This document shows positions 30,683 through 40,500 of a stretch of 64,000 nucleotides of DNA, in pieces. The number at the start of each line of letters is the position of its first letter. The first letter of the stretch is position 1. Both the position numbers and the translations under genes were made by a program. This DNA is from Theocolax elegans. Its lineage: Eukaryota > Arthropoda > Insecta > Hymenoptera > Cerocephalidae. The notes under the pieces are model-generated. The model was not told the DNA's origin. It was given only the letters and a program-made list of their open reading frames with translations, and ran no database searches. The DNA lies in the NCBI GenBank assembly GCA_026168455.1, contig CM047431.1, forward strand, positions 4,369,603-4,433,602, read 5' to 3'.

Positions 30683-32037
30683 TGTGACATTGTAGTTATA
30701 CTACATGTCACTTAGAAATAAACTAGCGAGACAAGGTATAGTATAGCACCTGTCAAGCTTACTATGCGAAGTAAGCGTGCTATACATACCAATTAATTCC
30801 TATTAGACACACATATGCGAATGTGTGCAACCGATATAGGCTTACAGTGCGTAGTAAGCAGGAGAACCCGAAGCAAAGGAGGTGCGACTCCTGACTGCGC
30901 ACAATTGCACACACACACACACTGCTCCGTTGATCCAGCATCCTTATGTCTTCTCCAGCACTAGTAATGACCCGTACCATATCCCCAGGTCCCATCCAGC
31001 ATTGATTGCCCTCTCCAGCACCCAAGAGAAGCCTCCGATGTTGAGCAGCCCAGGTGAAGACTCCAGGCCTTGGAATGAGGTAGCGCCCTTGCGCTCAAGC
31101 CACGGTGTACTGCCAATCAGAGTACCTGAAACGGTAATTAATTACCAAGTTGGTCGACTACTAAGGAACGAGGATGGAGAAGCTATAACCAGGAGATGAC
31201 ATGTCTAGTTTGAGGTTATGGCAGACACAAACAAACATCTATATAGAGCCCGAGGAAAGTAGGTAAATTACCTCGGCGGCACTCCATAGGACGACGACGA
31301 TTCACCGCTGCCTGGCTCCGCTCACTGAGGGCTGTTATGAGACGCCGATGTGCTCCAGCTGTCCGGACACTCCGAGCCGAAGATCCCGTATTGACAACAT
31401 ACGGCACCTGCAACGAAGAAACTCGATTTAGCTTAAAATCGAGGTAAAAAGGAACGATTTAAACGCTTACCTCGCAGATAGTATTCTCAGCAGGGCCGCA
31501 GTTACTCAATCGCCATCGAGCACCACGAAGTCAACGTCGTCGACGACATCTCCGTCGAGGCAGCGAAATCACGGCCCGAGCGGCCAGTACGAACTGAGCC
31601 GAGCGCGCACGACTCGAGACGCGAGAGTAGGCGCGCCTGCGCAATACGCCGAGGAAAAACTCTCTCGCTTCGTACGTACCGATAATCGACAGACTGCGAC
31701 CGACCACCGACCTTGTTAGACGCAGATACGGCAATTTTACAAACTACGTGTGTGTCCGAGGGATCCAGGAGACGAGCGTCCAGGTGAGCCGTGCTCCTTC
31801 CTCCCAAATCCAGCTTCCTTTAAGTGTGTGTGCGCGACGCGTGGTTAGGTGCGGGACGGCCCGCAATCGCGCGAACGCGAGCGACCGCGGCCAACGTGAC
31901 TGGCAATTTTGAACGGCAAAGCCGCTGCTTTGCCGTGTATTACTCGTGAGCATCTTGAGTGCAATAAACCTGCAATCGTTTTGTTTTATTTTTGTATTAT
32001 TCGTGACTCCACCCTAATCCCCAGTGGACACGTCACA
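30683..32037 (+). mobile_element. LTR of element B, plus copy (1355 bp)
   Basis: Starts TGTGACATTG after the polypurine tract and ends GGACACGTCACA, directly followed by a primer binding site. It contains an AATAAA-type signal near 31968 and a GC-rich R/U5-like part. Four copies of the family's TCCAGCA motif are packed in 30935-31021. A block of roughly 126 bp (about 30977-31140) is absent from the minus-copy LTR. Confidence 0.92.
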
Positions 32038-32050
32038 TGGCGACCGTGAC
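32038..32050 (+). promoter_or_regulatory. primer binding site, tRNA-Arg type
   Basis: TGGCGACCGTGAC begins at the first base after the LTR end. It is complementary to the 3' end of an arginine tRNA ending in ..CACGGTCGCCA. Its presence here means that this LTR acts as a 5' LTR for sequence to the right, not only as the 3' LTR of the plus copy. Confidence 0.85.
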
Positions 32051-32480
32051 TTTTTGATCCGAAAAAAAAATTGTGATCGTGGACTTCGGGATTTCTTCGA
32101 GTATTAATCCGCCATATTGCGCACATACGGAGGAAGCGTCGAAAGTGGTTTTGGACGGCCATGTTGTTTCGACCACGTGTAACCAGATTTTGATTTTTTG
32201 TAATAAATTCAATTTTGGTTAATTAAAATTGTTGATGTTAGTGAATTATCTACAAAATTCGGTGAGTCTATTCCATATTATTTGGTTTGAAATTTTTTTC
32301 TGCATATTGTACTTTTTTGCATATAACAGCAATAATTTTATTTTTCCCTTTAAGTGTGTGTGCGCGACGCGTGGTTAGGTGCGGGAATCGGGAAAAAGTC
32401 AAAATTTAATTTTTAATTTGTGATTGGTGAATATAATTGAACAAAGTGCAATAAATATAGACTGAATTATTATTAATTTT
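32051..32480 (+). mobile_element. leader of a further element B copy, lost beyond about 32.5 kb
   Basis: AT-rich sequence following the primer binding site. No gag follows, so the rest of this second element is deleted or replaced. It contains an exact 40-bp copy of LTR sequence (32347-32386 equals 31817-31856). Confidence 0.6.
32347..32386 (+). repeat. 40-bp LTR fragment duplicated in the leader
   Basis: Exact match to 31817-31856 of the adjacent LTR, with unrelated flanks. This suggests template switching during reverse transcription or a filler copied during repair. Confidence 0.9.
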
Positions 32481-32881
32481 TAAGGAAAAAATTTTTTTAT
32501 TTTTTTAACAGTAATTGACAACAGTGAATGAATCAATGTTAATACAACTTAAAATTATAACAATATTAAAGTACAAATAATAATATTTATATGGGTACGG
32601 GTTCATTAATTATTTTTTCAGTTTTATTTATAAAAAGATTTTTTAATATTATTCACATAAGTTTGATGTTGCATTTCGTATAAGATATATTAATATTCAA
32701 ATTTCATCATGCGGTCATTAATGCGGTCAAATTGACAGGTACTACAAGTGTATAATGACAGATCGCCAAAATTTGAATTATAGCAATTTGAATTACCAAC
32801 TATCTGTGAGATGACTAGCAAATTTTGTTTCGGATAGATCTTATTGACTGCTTTTTGCTTAATTGGTGTTGTGTGTTTTAT

Positions 32882-32928
<47 letters not shown>

Positions 32929-33661
32929 TTAAATATATTCTATGATGTTATATAAGTACGATTCAGAGAAGAAAGGTAAAAATAAGTTACATAACCTTAA
33001 TCTTTATGCAAAAAATTTTTACACTGACGTTTTGCTACTTGCTTGTGCTTTTGATTTTAGAACGACACATTAGAGATACCATGGAAATTATGAAAAATGC
33101 CATATATGTGCATTAATTTGACCAAATAGTGAGTAATTATATTTAGATATATACATGCAAAATTGTAAAATGCTGGGGTAACAAATGATTGTTTCAATAA
33201 AGGTATAGACTGATGAGGATGGAGGACTTTCATCGAAACGTCGCAAATTAAATAAATTAAATGGTTAGTTCACTAAAAATCGATATAAACGCCTCTTTTT
33301 GAAAATTAATTATTGTTACCGGGTTCGCGAATACCACGTTACCGGGTGCAAATTACAAATGACAGGAGAAATGGAAAATAGTACATTACGGTACAAGTGA
33401 CGAAAGTTGAAGTTCCGCCACGGTGTGAAATTGGCGCCCGAGGCGAAGCCGCGAATTCTATTATTAGTACATATCGCTCTTGCATTTTTAATTACAAATT
33501 AAACGAATATTAAGATATAAATGTTAAGAACTGGTAAATCTCAATAATAAATCTCAGTCGGTAATTTGCTCGCATGGTAATTTTTCACTTTGACGTACAG
33601 TCTAGACGATTTTTATAAATTGTCATTTGTGTTTTTTGAATGCGTAAACTTGCATTTATAT
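32481..33661. other. AT-rich intergenic stretch with (TTTA)n
   Basis: No gene is seen. It holds a (TTTA)n microsatellite (32883-32934), a hammerhead-like motif (33210-33239), and otherwise low-complexity AT-rich sequence. Confidence 0.6.
33210..33239 (+). ncRNA. hammerhead-ribozyme-like core
   Basis: CTGATGA (33210-33216) and GAAAC (33235-33239) are the two conserved boxes of a hammerhead. They are joined by a stem II candidate GATGGA (33218-33223)/TTCATC (33229-33234) with a 5-nt loop, and a GTC follows, fitting a cleavage triplet. One unpaired G (33217) between CTGATGA and stem II is a flaw, and stems I and III are not obvious. Such motifs are known in Penelope-like retroelements. Here no Penelope RT is seen nearby. 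Confidence 0.4.
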
Positions 33662-34895
33662 TGTGACAATGTATTTAATGCATGTCAAGTTGAGCGAGCT
33701 CGTAGCCCACTGAAGCTTTACCGAACCCTACCTAAGCCTTACCAAACCCTACCTGAGCTGCACCGAACCCTACCAGACTACACACACACAGGGAATCTGC
33801 ATCACCGAGCACAAAAAGCAACAGCTCAGGAGTCTCCAAGAAGATCCAGAGGAAGCCTGAAGTCCAAGTAATGCCAGGAAGTGGTGAGGAGAAGTCCTTT
33901 ACATCACACCTGGAGAAGCAGCGTAGCCAATCGCCTCCTACAGCAGCCATCCAATTCAGCAAATAAACCTGTAAGATTACTGCTTTCAGTGTGCACCTTA
34001 CAAAGGAAGAGAACAGGATCACACAGCAGTAAACAGCTGTGTATACGATGGGTGCAGAGGAGAGGTTAGGTGAGACAACAACATATAAACCGAGTAGCCG
34101 TACGGTTTATAACTCACCCAGGTAAACACGCTGTACTGCATTCCCGAATCCTCGAGCCAGTGATCGCAAGAGAGAAGAAGGAGGCAGCCAAGAACACCAC
34201 GAAGAAGGCCGAAAAGCTACGTCGTCGTCGCCACCAACTCGCCGTCGTTGTTTACGTTTGTGTGCGGCGGACATCTTCGTTAAGCCGCACGCGGCATAAG
34301 GCCGCGTACGCACGAAGTGGTCACGGCGCATGCGCGCAGCGACTCTCTCGTGTCGACGACGACGAGAGCTCAGAGCTCGTCCGACCGCCGATTCGGAACT
34401 ACCGATCCACGTACCGACGACACGTCAGCGAGAGAGCAATTGAGAGAAAGAGCATAGCAAAGTGTGTGTGCCGCACGTGTGCCAGCATCGCCAAAGGTTT
34501 GTGCGACCTAGTGCCACATTCATAGCCGCTTTCCTTGCCTGTGTGTGTGTCGCGAACTCCCGTGTATCCTAGCTTCTTCCCCGTTATTATAACTAGCCTT
34601 GCTCGCCGCGTAATTTAGTGTACCCCAGCTTCTTCTCCTCCCCCCCCCTTCGCGCGCGAAGTAGCCGGCTTACAAAACGCGTATTACAGCCGTGCCGTTC
34701 GCTATTCTTATTCTAAATATTCTTAGAGATAAGCACGAGTACCCAATTGAACATTTTTAAGCGAGTAGCGAATCGCTACAATTACTTCGGAACGTACGCG
34801 ACTGGCACCCGCTGTTACTATAATAAATTAATAAATTAATAATTTATAAATAAACTAAATTTGATCACCCGCACCCTGATCCCCAGTGCGACGTG

Positions 34896-34898
<3 letters not shown>
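33662..34898. mobile_element. solo LTR, 1237 bp, with ATAT target duplication
   Basis: Begins TGTGACAATG and ends CCCCAGTGCGACGTGACA, resembling the ends of the element B LTR (TGTGACATTG...CCCCAGTGG..CGTCACA). It is flanked by ATAT on both sides (33658-33661 and 34899-34902), the 4-bp duplication typical of Gypsy elements. A GC-rich R/U5-like part lies between about 34150 and 34700. Its ORFs are Arg/Ser-rich artefacts. Element C later inserted just to its right. Confidence 0.8.

Positions 34899-34934
<36 letters not shown>
34899..34934. repeat. (AT)n microsatellite
   Basis: About 18 AT units between the solo LTR and element C. A similar tract occupies the duplicated position 43969-44006, with a slightly different length. 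Confidence 0.95.
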
Positions 34935-34937
<3 letters not shown>

Positions 34938-36327
34938 GACGGTCCAGTTTATTCACATAATAAAAAATAAGATAGAATCTCCTCTTTTTGAGTTTCTGTC
35001 TTATTTAATCCATCGATCCGTATAGGGTAGAGATATTATCCCATCCAATAGCAAATCGATGAATGAGCATTGATTCGTCGAGTTAATATGTTACTGGAAA
35101 CCCCTTACGATTGTGATACCACTTCAATTCAGTAACGTAGTTCAAAGAGAAAGCAAATTCTCTTATCCCGCGTTACTTTACGAATTGAAAAGTGTTCACA
35201 ATCTAGGTCTAAAAATCTCCAATTGCATTCAGCGACGTAGGTCTGAGAGAAAACAAATTCTCCCATCACGCGTCACCTTAAGAAAGCCATTGTGATTCTT
35301 AAGACCTAATAAAGGGTTGCCTTATTGGGGTCGTTTGGTAATATAAGGAAAAAAGATTAATTAATATAATCAAATAAAAAGAATTTATTTTATGTTCATG
35401 TAGGATGTTGGAAGAACATCCTAACATGCCTTTATAATAGAACTAACATTTATGTTACAAGAGTCTGTTTACGCGAGACTCGACCACAGCGGAGAGGCCG
35501 CTTGAAAGGCTCGTCGTCCTCGACGAAAATGCTGCAGAGACAGCGAGAGCCGTTGGTTTTGTCAAGTCTTGGCAGTGGTGGGGGAACTCTCTACTCAGGA
35601 TCTAAGTCTCCCACCATCGGCATATCAAGCACACGCATCGATATGTGCGTGTATTATCTCATGACGTCGTACTCTGGCTGTTCGTCTATATTTTCTTATA
35701 TTAGATAATAAATGTATTAATTATTATATTGTTTGAATATAATACTTGTAGTGTTATGTTTTACAAGATGCATTATTTATGCATAGATATAGTTACGCTA
35801 TTGCTATATTATTGTAAAACTTACAGTTTTATTGAAAATTGGTTTAATACCAATTTTCATTGTAAATTATGATAAATAATAATTTTGAATGTTGTATTTT
35901 AGTTTACTTACAACGAAAATATTTAACTTGATTTAATTAATTAATGGAAATTGTTTAAACCATTAATTATTAATAACTTTGTCATTTTTGGTTGTATCGC
36001 ATTGATATTTTGACCAAAAATGGCAAATATGTAAAAAAAAATAATAAAATTATAAATTTTACAATTTTCCACCTTTCAATGTTTAAATTAATTATTTAAA
36101 CATTAAAAGTGAAAATAAAAAAATCTTCCCTAACCGGGGATCGAACCCCGTCGTAGCGCGTATCAGTCAGATACTCTACCACTTGACTATTTTAGTCTCT
36201 TATGAGAGATGATCCGATATGTCTACATTAGCTAATCGACAGTATTAGCTTATGTAGCATTGCTTTTTTATGCTATTTCGCTGAAATAAAAGCTTGAAAT
36301 TTTGTATATCAAATTTGGGATGTCACA
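34935..36327 (-). mobile_element. 3' LTR of element C (1393 bp)
   Basis: Starts TGTGACGGTC and ends GGGATGTCACA on the plus strand. It has the same length as the LTR at 44007-45399. Differences noticed include 35809, 35927, 36160 and 36181. It carries the tRNA-like pol III promoter in its U3 part in element sense. Confidence 0.95.
36125..36190 (-). promoter_or_regulatory. tRNA-like pol III promoter (A box, B box) in LTR of element C
   Basis: On the minus strand (element sense) TAGTCAAGTGG at 36189-36179 fits the A-box consensus and GGTTCGATCCC at 36147-36137 fits the B-box, with about 30 bases between. A T-run follows 12 bases past the T-arm (about 36124-36118). The T-arm can fold but there is no matching 5' acceptor strand, so it is not a functional tRNA gene. 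It is a tRNA-derived segment captured in U3. Transcription by pol III is inferred. Confidence 0.7.
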
Positions 36328-36340
36328 TTACCCCCCTTTA
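36328..36340 (-). promoter_or_regulatory. polypurine tract of element C
   Basis: TAAAGGGGGGTAA in element sense, directly before the 3' LTR. A second copy of the same block (ACCCCCCTTAAATTTG on the plus strand) lies at 36524-36540, about 195 bp upstream in element sense. Confidence 0.85.
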
Positions 36341-36741
36341 AATTTGATATAAAATTTGAAACAAAAAAAAATTTTTTATCTAATTTAGTGTTTAAGCTTG
36401 AGCTTATTGCAAACTAATTATACACAAAATTGATATACAATATTCTGGATTTTACTGATTTTTGCGATAATTCAATTTGTTGAATTTGATGCATGTAAAT
36501 TTTAAATTTTTCGGTACGGGCTTTACCCCCCTTAAATTTGTTATTACAAATTTTGTATGTATAAAAAGAAAAAAAATTTTAATTACAAATTTCGCATAAG
36601 TTTTAAGCATATTGTGACATAATTGAAAAAAAATCTATTCAGTAGCATTGAATTCGTATGTGAATATGGAACTTACGAATTTTTTTTTTTTTTATTAAAA
36701 CTATATTTTTTAAGTTAAATCTATGATTTAATTTACCTAAA
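36341..36741 (-). other. 3' untranslated region of element C
   Basis: AT-rich, no gene. It contains the second polypurine-like tract at 36524-36540 and a 16-base T/A run near 36680-36695. Confidence 0.7.
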
Positions 36742-37335
36742 TTATTTATTCCTGTGACGTAATTCGGGTCTTTCTCCAGTGCGCAAGTATGTCTCGAATT
36801 GCCCCATGGACATGCTTAAGTCGTCGCGATTACTAGATACACCTTGATTATCCAATGAATCAAATAATTCATTAAGTCCATTGGCATCTTCATTTGCTGG
36901 TGGGTTTCCTGCGTTGTTGTTGTTGTATAAATTGTTATTTATATCGTTTTGAACTTCCTCAATCTTTGCCTGTATAGCATGGAGACGTTTGTCGATTTCC
37001 TTGAGGTTATCCTCTTCATATTTACGCTTTTCCCTTTTTGCAGTTTGAGTTACAGCGTTTTTTCTAAATGGGTTGTTATGCTGAGTGTGGCATCCGTTTA
37101 CTGATACGGGTTTCTTGCTTTTTATCCACTGGTTGCGTGGATGCATAATTCTCAAGCAGATACGGCTGTATGAGTGCCATACAGTGCCATTATCCTCTTC
37201 GCTGCAAAACGCGGTTTGCGTTTGTGCATCGACCACATTTAAATGTTCGACTTGTTGCGTAAAATCCGGCATCTTCTGATGTAAGGTGTTTTTATCGAGG
37301 TGACTATAGCGAGTTGTAAAGAGCAAATGATCCAC
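36742..37335 (-). CDS. 3' ORF of element C, unknown coiled-coil protein
   Basis: A 197-codon frame after pol. The first in-frame ATG is at residue 22 (MPDFTQQVEHL); upstream codons start from GTG, so the true product is probably about 176 residues. A Lys/Glu-rich helix (about residues 100-135, KREKRKYEEDNLKEIDKRL) looks like a coiled coil, followed by an Asn-rich linker and an acidic Ser/Asp end. There is no signal peptide or membrane helix, so it is not an envelope protein. I recognise no family. It sits where env or accessory ORFs occur. Confidence 0.6.
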   Translation of the reverse strand: MDHLLFTTRYSHLDKNTLHQKMPDFTQQVEHLNVVDAQTQTAFCSEEDNGTVWHSYSRICLRIMHPRNQWIKSKKPVSVNGCHTQHNNPFRKNAVTQTAKREKRKYEEDNLKEIDKRLHAIQAKIEEVQNDINNNLYNNNNAGNPPANEDANGLNELFDSLDNQGVSSNRDDLSMSMGQFETYLRTGERPELRHRNK

Positions 37336-37536
37336 ACCTGTGCTTGGAAGGGTGCAAGAGCTAGGATTTTAGTGACCCTTGTGTCCTCTAGCTCGCAATT
37401 TATTTTGCTTTTATATATAGATATAAATATACATGTGTGAGAAAAATAGAGGGCAAATAAAGTTTTATTCTGTTACTCCATATTCACATATAAATTGTAC
37501 ATATATATTGCTACATTTTATTTCAAATAATGTATC
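37336..37536 (-). other. spacer between pol and 3' ORF, element C
   Basis: No ORF. AT-rich, with GCAAGAGCTAGGATTTTAGTGACCC-type unique sequence. A subgenomic or spliced transcript would be needed for the 3' ORF, but I could not confirm a splice site. Confidence 0.5.
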
Positions 37537-40500
37537 TTAGTTATCATTTTCGAAATAATATTTTTTCAAATTAGAGACATGAAATTTGCCTCGTTCTTTA
37601 TTAATTTTGTCGTCGTATAGCATATATGTGTCTAATCCGACTTTTTCAATTATTTTATATAGTCCCTCGTAGGGTGACATGAATTTTGCCGTTTTCTTTT
37701 CGTTTTCTTTTGAAACGTTAAGAGCTTTAATTAATACATAATCGTTGATTTTGAATGTAAAGTGTTTATTACTTGAATTAGCCTTTTTGGCTCTATTATT
37801 TAAATAATTGTGCATATTTAATTTTGCTTTTTCCAGTTTTTCTGGATATGTTAAATTATTTTTGGTGAAGTTAAAATCTATGTAATTTTCCCAAATTCGT
37901 TTGCAATTTTCATCGAATTGAAGTTCAACAGGAGGAAAACCTGTTGTTTCGAGGTGTACGCAATTTATTACATTTTCAACCTTTTTTAATTCGTTTGCCC
38001 ATGCCGCATGACTTTTTAACATAGATTTAAAAATACGGGCAATTTCTCGATGTACTCGCTCTACAATATTGCTTTGCGGATGGCGAATCGATGAAAATAA
38101 CATTTTTATTTTTCGCTTTTCTAAATAATCTTTCCATTTATCGGAAGTAAATTGTGTTCCGTGGTCTGTTATGATTGCATGTATGTTATTAACATTAACA
38201 ATATAATCACTAATTTTATTTATAACGGAAACAGTATTGGCTTTTTTGATAGCATATAATTTAACATATTTACTAAATACATCGACCGTAGATAGGATAT
38301 ATTTAACATTTCCTGTCGACGTTGGTAACGGACCTAAAAAGTCAATGCTCAATAATTGTTGGGGTTTATCAACAATAATTGGCTGTAAAATAGGATAATA
38401 TTTATGCGTTAGCCATTTATTTCTTTGGCAATTGTCGCATGTTTTTATATAAATATTGCATTTTTTCCTTAATTTTGGTGCGAAAAAATATTCAATTAAC
38501 ATTTTATAAATTTTACGAGCTCCTACGTGGCCATAATATTCATGTATTTCTTTAATGAAATTTTTTAACATTGATTCGGGTAGCACGATCCGAGTTAAAT
38601 TATTAAAGTTTTTGCAAATATGTCCGTTTATGATTTCGTATCTGGAGTAGTGTTCGTCACTATCCATTTTATATTTTATTTTAGTTATAAACTCGTCGTT
38701 TTCTTGTAACGTTTTTAGATTTTGAAAATCTTTTGATAGTTTGCTATTTTTTACCGATTTATTAATTATCGTAGCAATTATAATTTCGCAATCGTTGATA
38801 TTATTATCTCGATTATAGTCAGTACGACTTAAATAGTCTGCTGCTAAATTTTTAATTCCTGGTATATATTCCAGTTTTAAGTTATAATTTTGTAAATATA
38901 AATTCCATCGGCGGAGTCTAGAACTGCTAAATTTGCAATTTTTCAGAAAATTAAGTGCTTCGTGATTTGATTTAATAATAATTGATTTTGCGCCCCGTAG
39001 ATAAGTATCTAATTTATTGAGAGACCAGACTATCGCTAGCATCTCTTTTTCGGTCGTAAAATAATTTATTTCAGAATTTTTAAGCGTGCGGCTTATAAAA
39101 GTCACGATTTGCTCTTCATTATTTTCATTTAATTGAGACAAGATTCCCGCAATTGCATAGTTACTTGCATCCGTGATAAGTATGTACTCTTTATCTTTAT
39201 CCGCAAAATTTAATATAACGTTTTGATCGAACAAATTTTTTACTTTGGCAAACGCGACGTCGTGTTCGTTTGTCCAAATAAATTTAACATCTTTCCGAAG
39301 TAAATTTAATAAAGGAACGGTCTCCTTCGCATAATTTTTAACGAATTTCGTATAAAAATTAATAAATCCTAAAAAACCTTGTAATTCACGTACATTGCGC
39401 GGTTTTTTAAATTTATGGATTGAGTTTATTTTTATTGGATCAGGTTTGATCCCTTTGCTGGTAATAATATTACCTAGAAATTTTATCTCTTGTTTAACAA
39501 AGTTTGATTTATTGAAATTTAACCTCAGATTGCATTTTTGTAATCTTTTAAATAACTTTTCGAGGTGATCTATGTGGTTTTCAAAGTTGTCAGAAATGAC
39601 AAATAAATCGTCGACAAATGTGAGTAAGAAGTTGTCAAGTCCCGTAATTGCTTTGTCCAATCCCCTTAATAAAGCAGAGCTGCTTATTTTTATACCAAAT
39701 GGCACAACATTAAATTCATAGACTTTATTGTCGCAAATGAAAGCCGTATATTTTTTACTATCTTCTGTTAGAGCAATTTGCCAAAAGCTATTGGAAAGAT
39801 CGAAATTAGACATATAATTCCTGTTCTTACATTGCATGAAGATTTCTTCGACACCCGGAGGGGATTCATAATCATTTTTAAGTTTTTCATTTAGTTGTCT
39901 CGCATCTAAACAAATTCTAATAGACCCGTCTTTTTTGGGGACGATCACGCATGGATTAATAAAGTTACTTGTCGAGCGGCGAATTAATCCAAATTCTAAC
40001 ATCCGTTTTACTTCGATTTTAACCTTTTCTCGATAATTAATCGGGATTGGGTACGGTTTATTGAAGAAAGCTAAATTGTCGTTTAATACTAATTGATACT
40101 GGAAGTTTAATAATAATCCCGGCGTACGTTTAAAAATGGACTTAAATTTGAAAATCAAATTTTTTAATAACGTTTTTTGTGTATCGTTTAACGAATTACA
40201 CTCTTTTATTAATGACTCGATTTCTTCTTTTGAGATATCAAAGTCGTAATCCAAATAATTGGATTTATTATTTTTGAAATGAACGTCTTCTTTTATGAAG
40301 TTTTCGTCATATTCAATAACCATTGTCTCGTACTCGCTTGAGTCGACAGACGTAGTTTTATAATTTATTTTGCCATTATCGTTACCGATTTGATAAGTTA
40401 TTACTTCTTTCTCCGTATTAATTAACATTTTAATTGCTTTTTGTGTATTATATCCGATAATACAATTTTTTACCAATTTTGGTATAACTAAGTAAATTAC

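Larger units (their letters stand above)
18663..32037 (+). mobile_element. Ty3/Gypsy retrotransposon B, plus-strand copy, 5'-truncated and split
   Basis: An inverted copy of the element at 6676-12730. It begins abruptly in RT (AAATACTCAGCAAAAATG at 18664), is interrupted at 19088/26556 by the giant palindrome, and continues through RNase H, integrase, the 3' ORF, 3' UTR and LTR (30683-32037). Gag and protease are absent. Apart from the palindrome and one stop in integrase, its pol is open, so it is better preserved than the minus copy. Confidence 0.92.

Noticed and set aside
33430..33446. Primer binding site TGGCGCCC
   Set aside because: It resembles a Lys-type site for only eight bases and no LTR end precedes it.
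34070..34525. 151-codon Arg/Ser-rich ORF
   Set aside because: Lies in the GC-rich R/U5-like part of a solo LTR. It has no domain, and its composition alone explains the open frame.
36118..36199. Genuine tRNA gene
   Set aside because: A and B boxes are good, but there is no 5' acceptor strand matching the 3' side, the anticodon arm is poor, and it is part of an LTR present twice.
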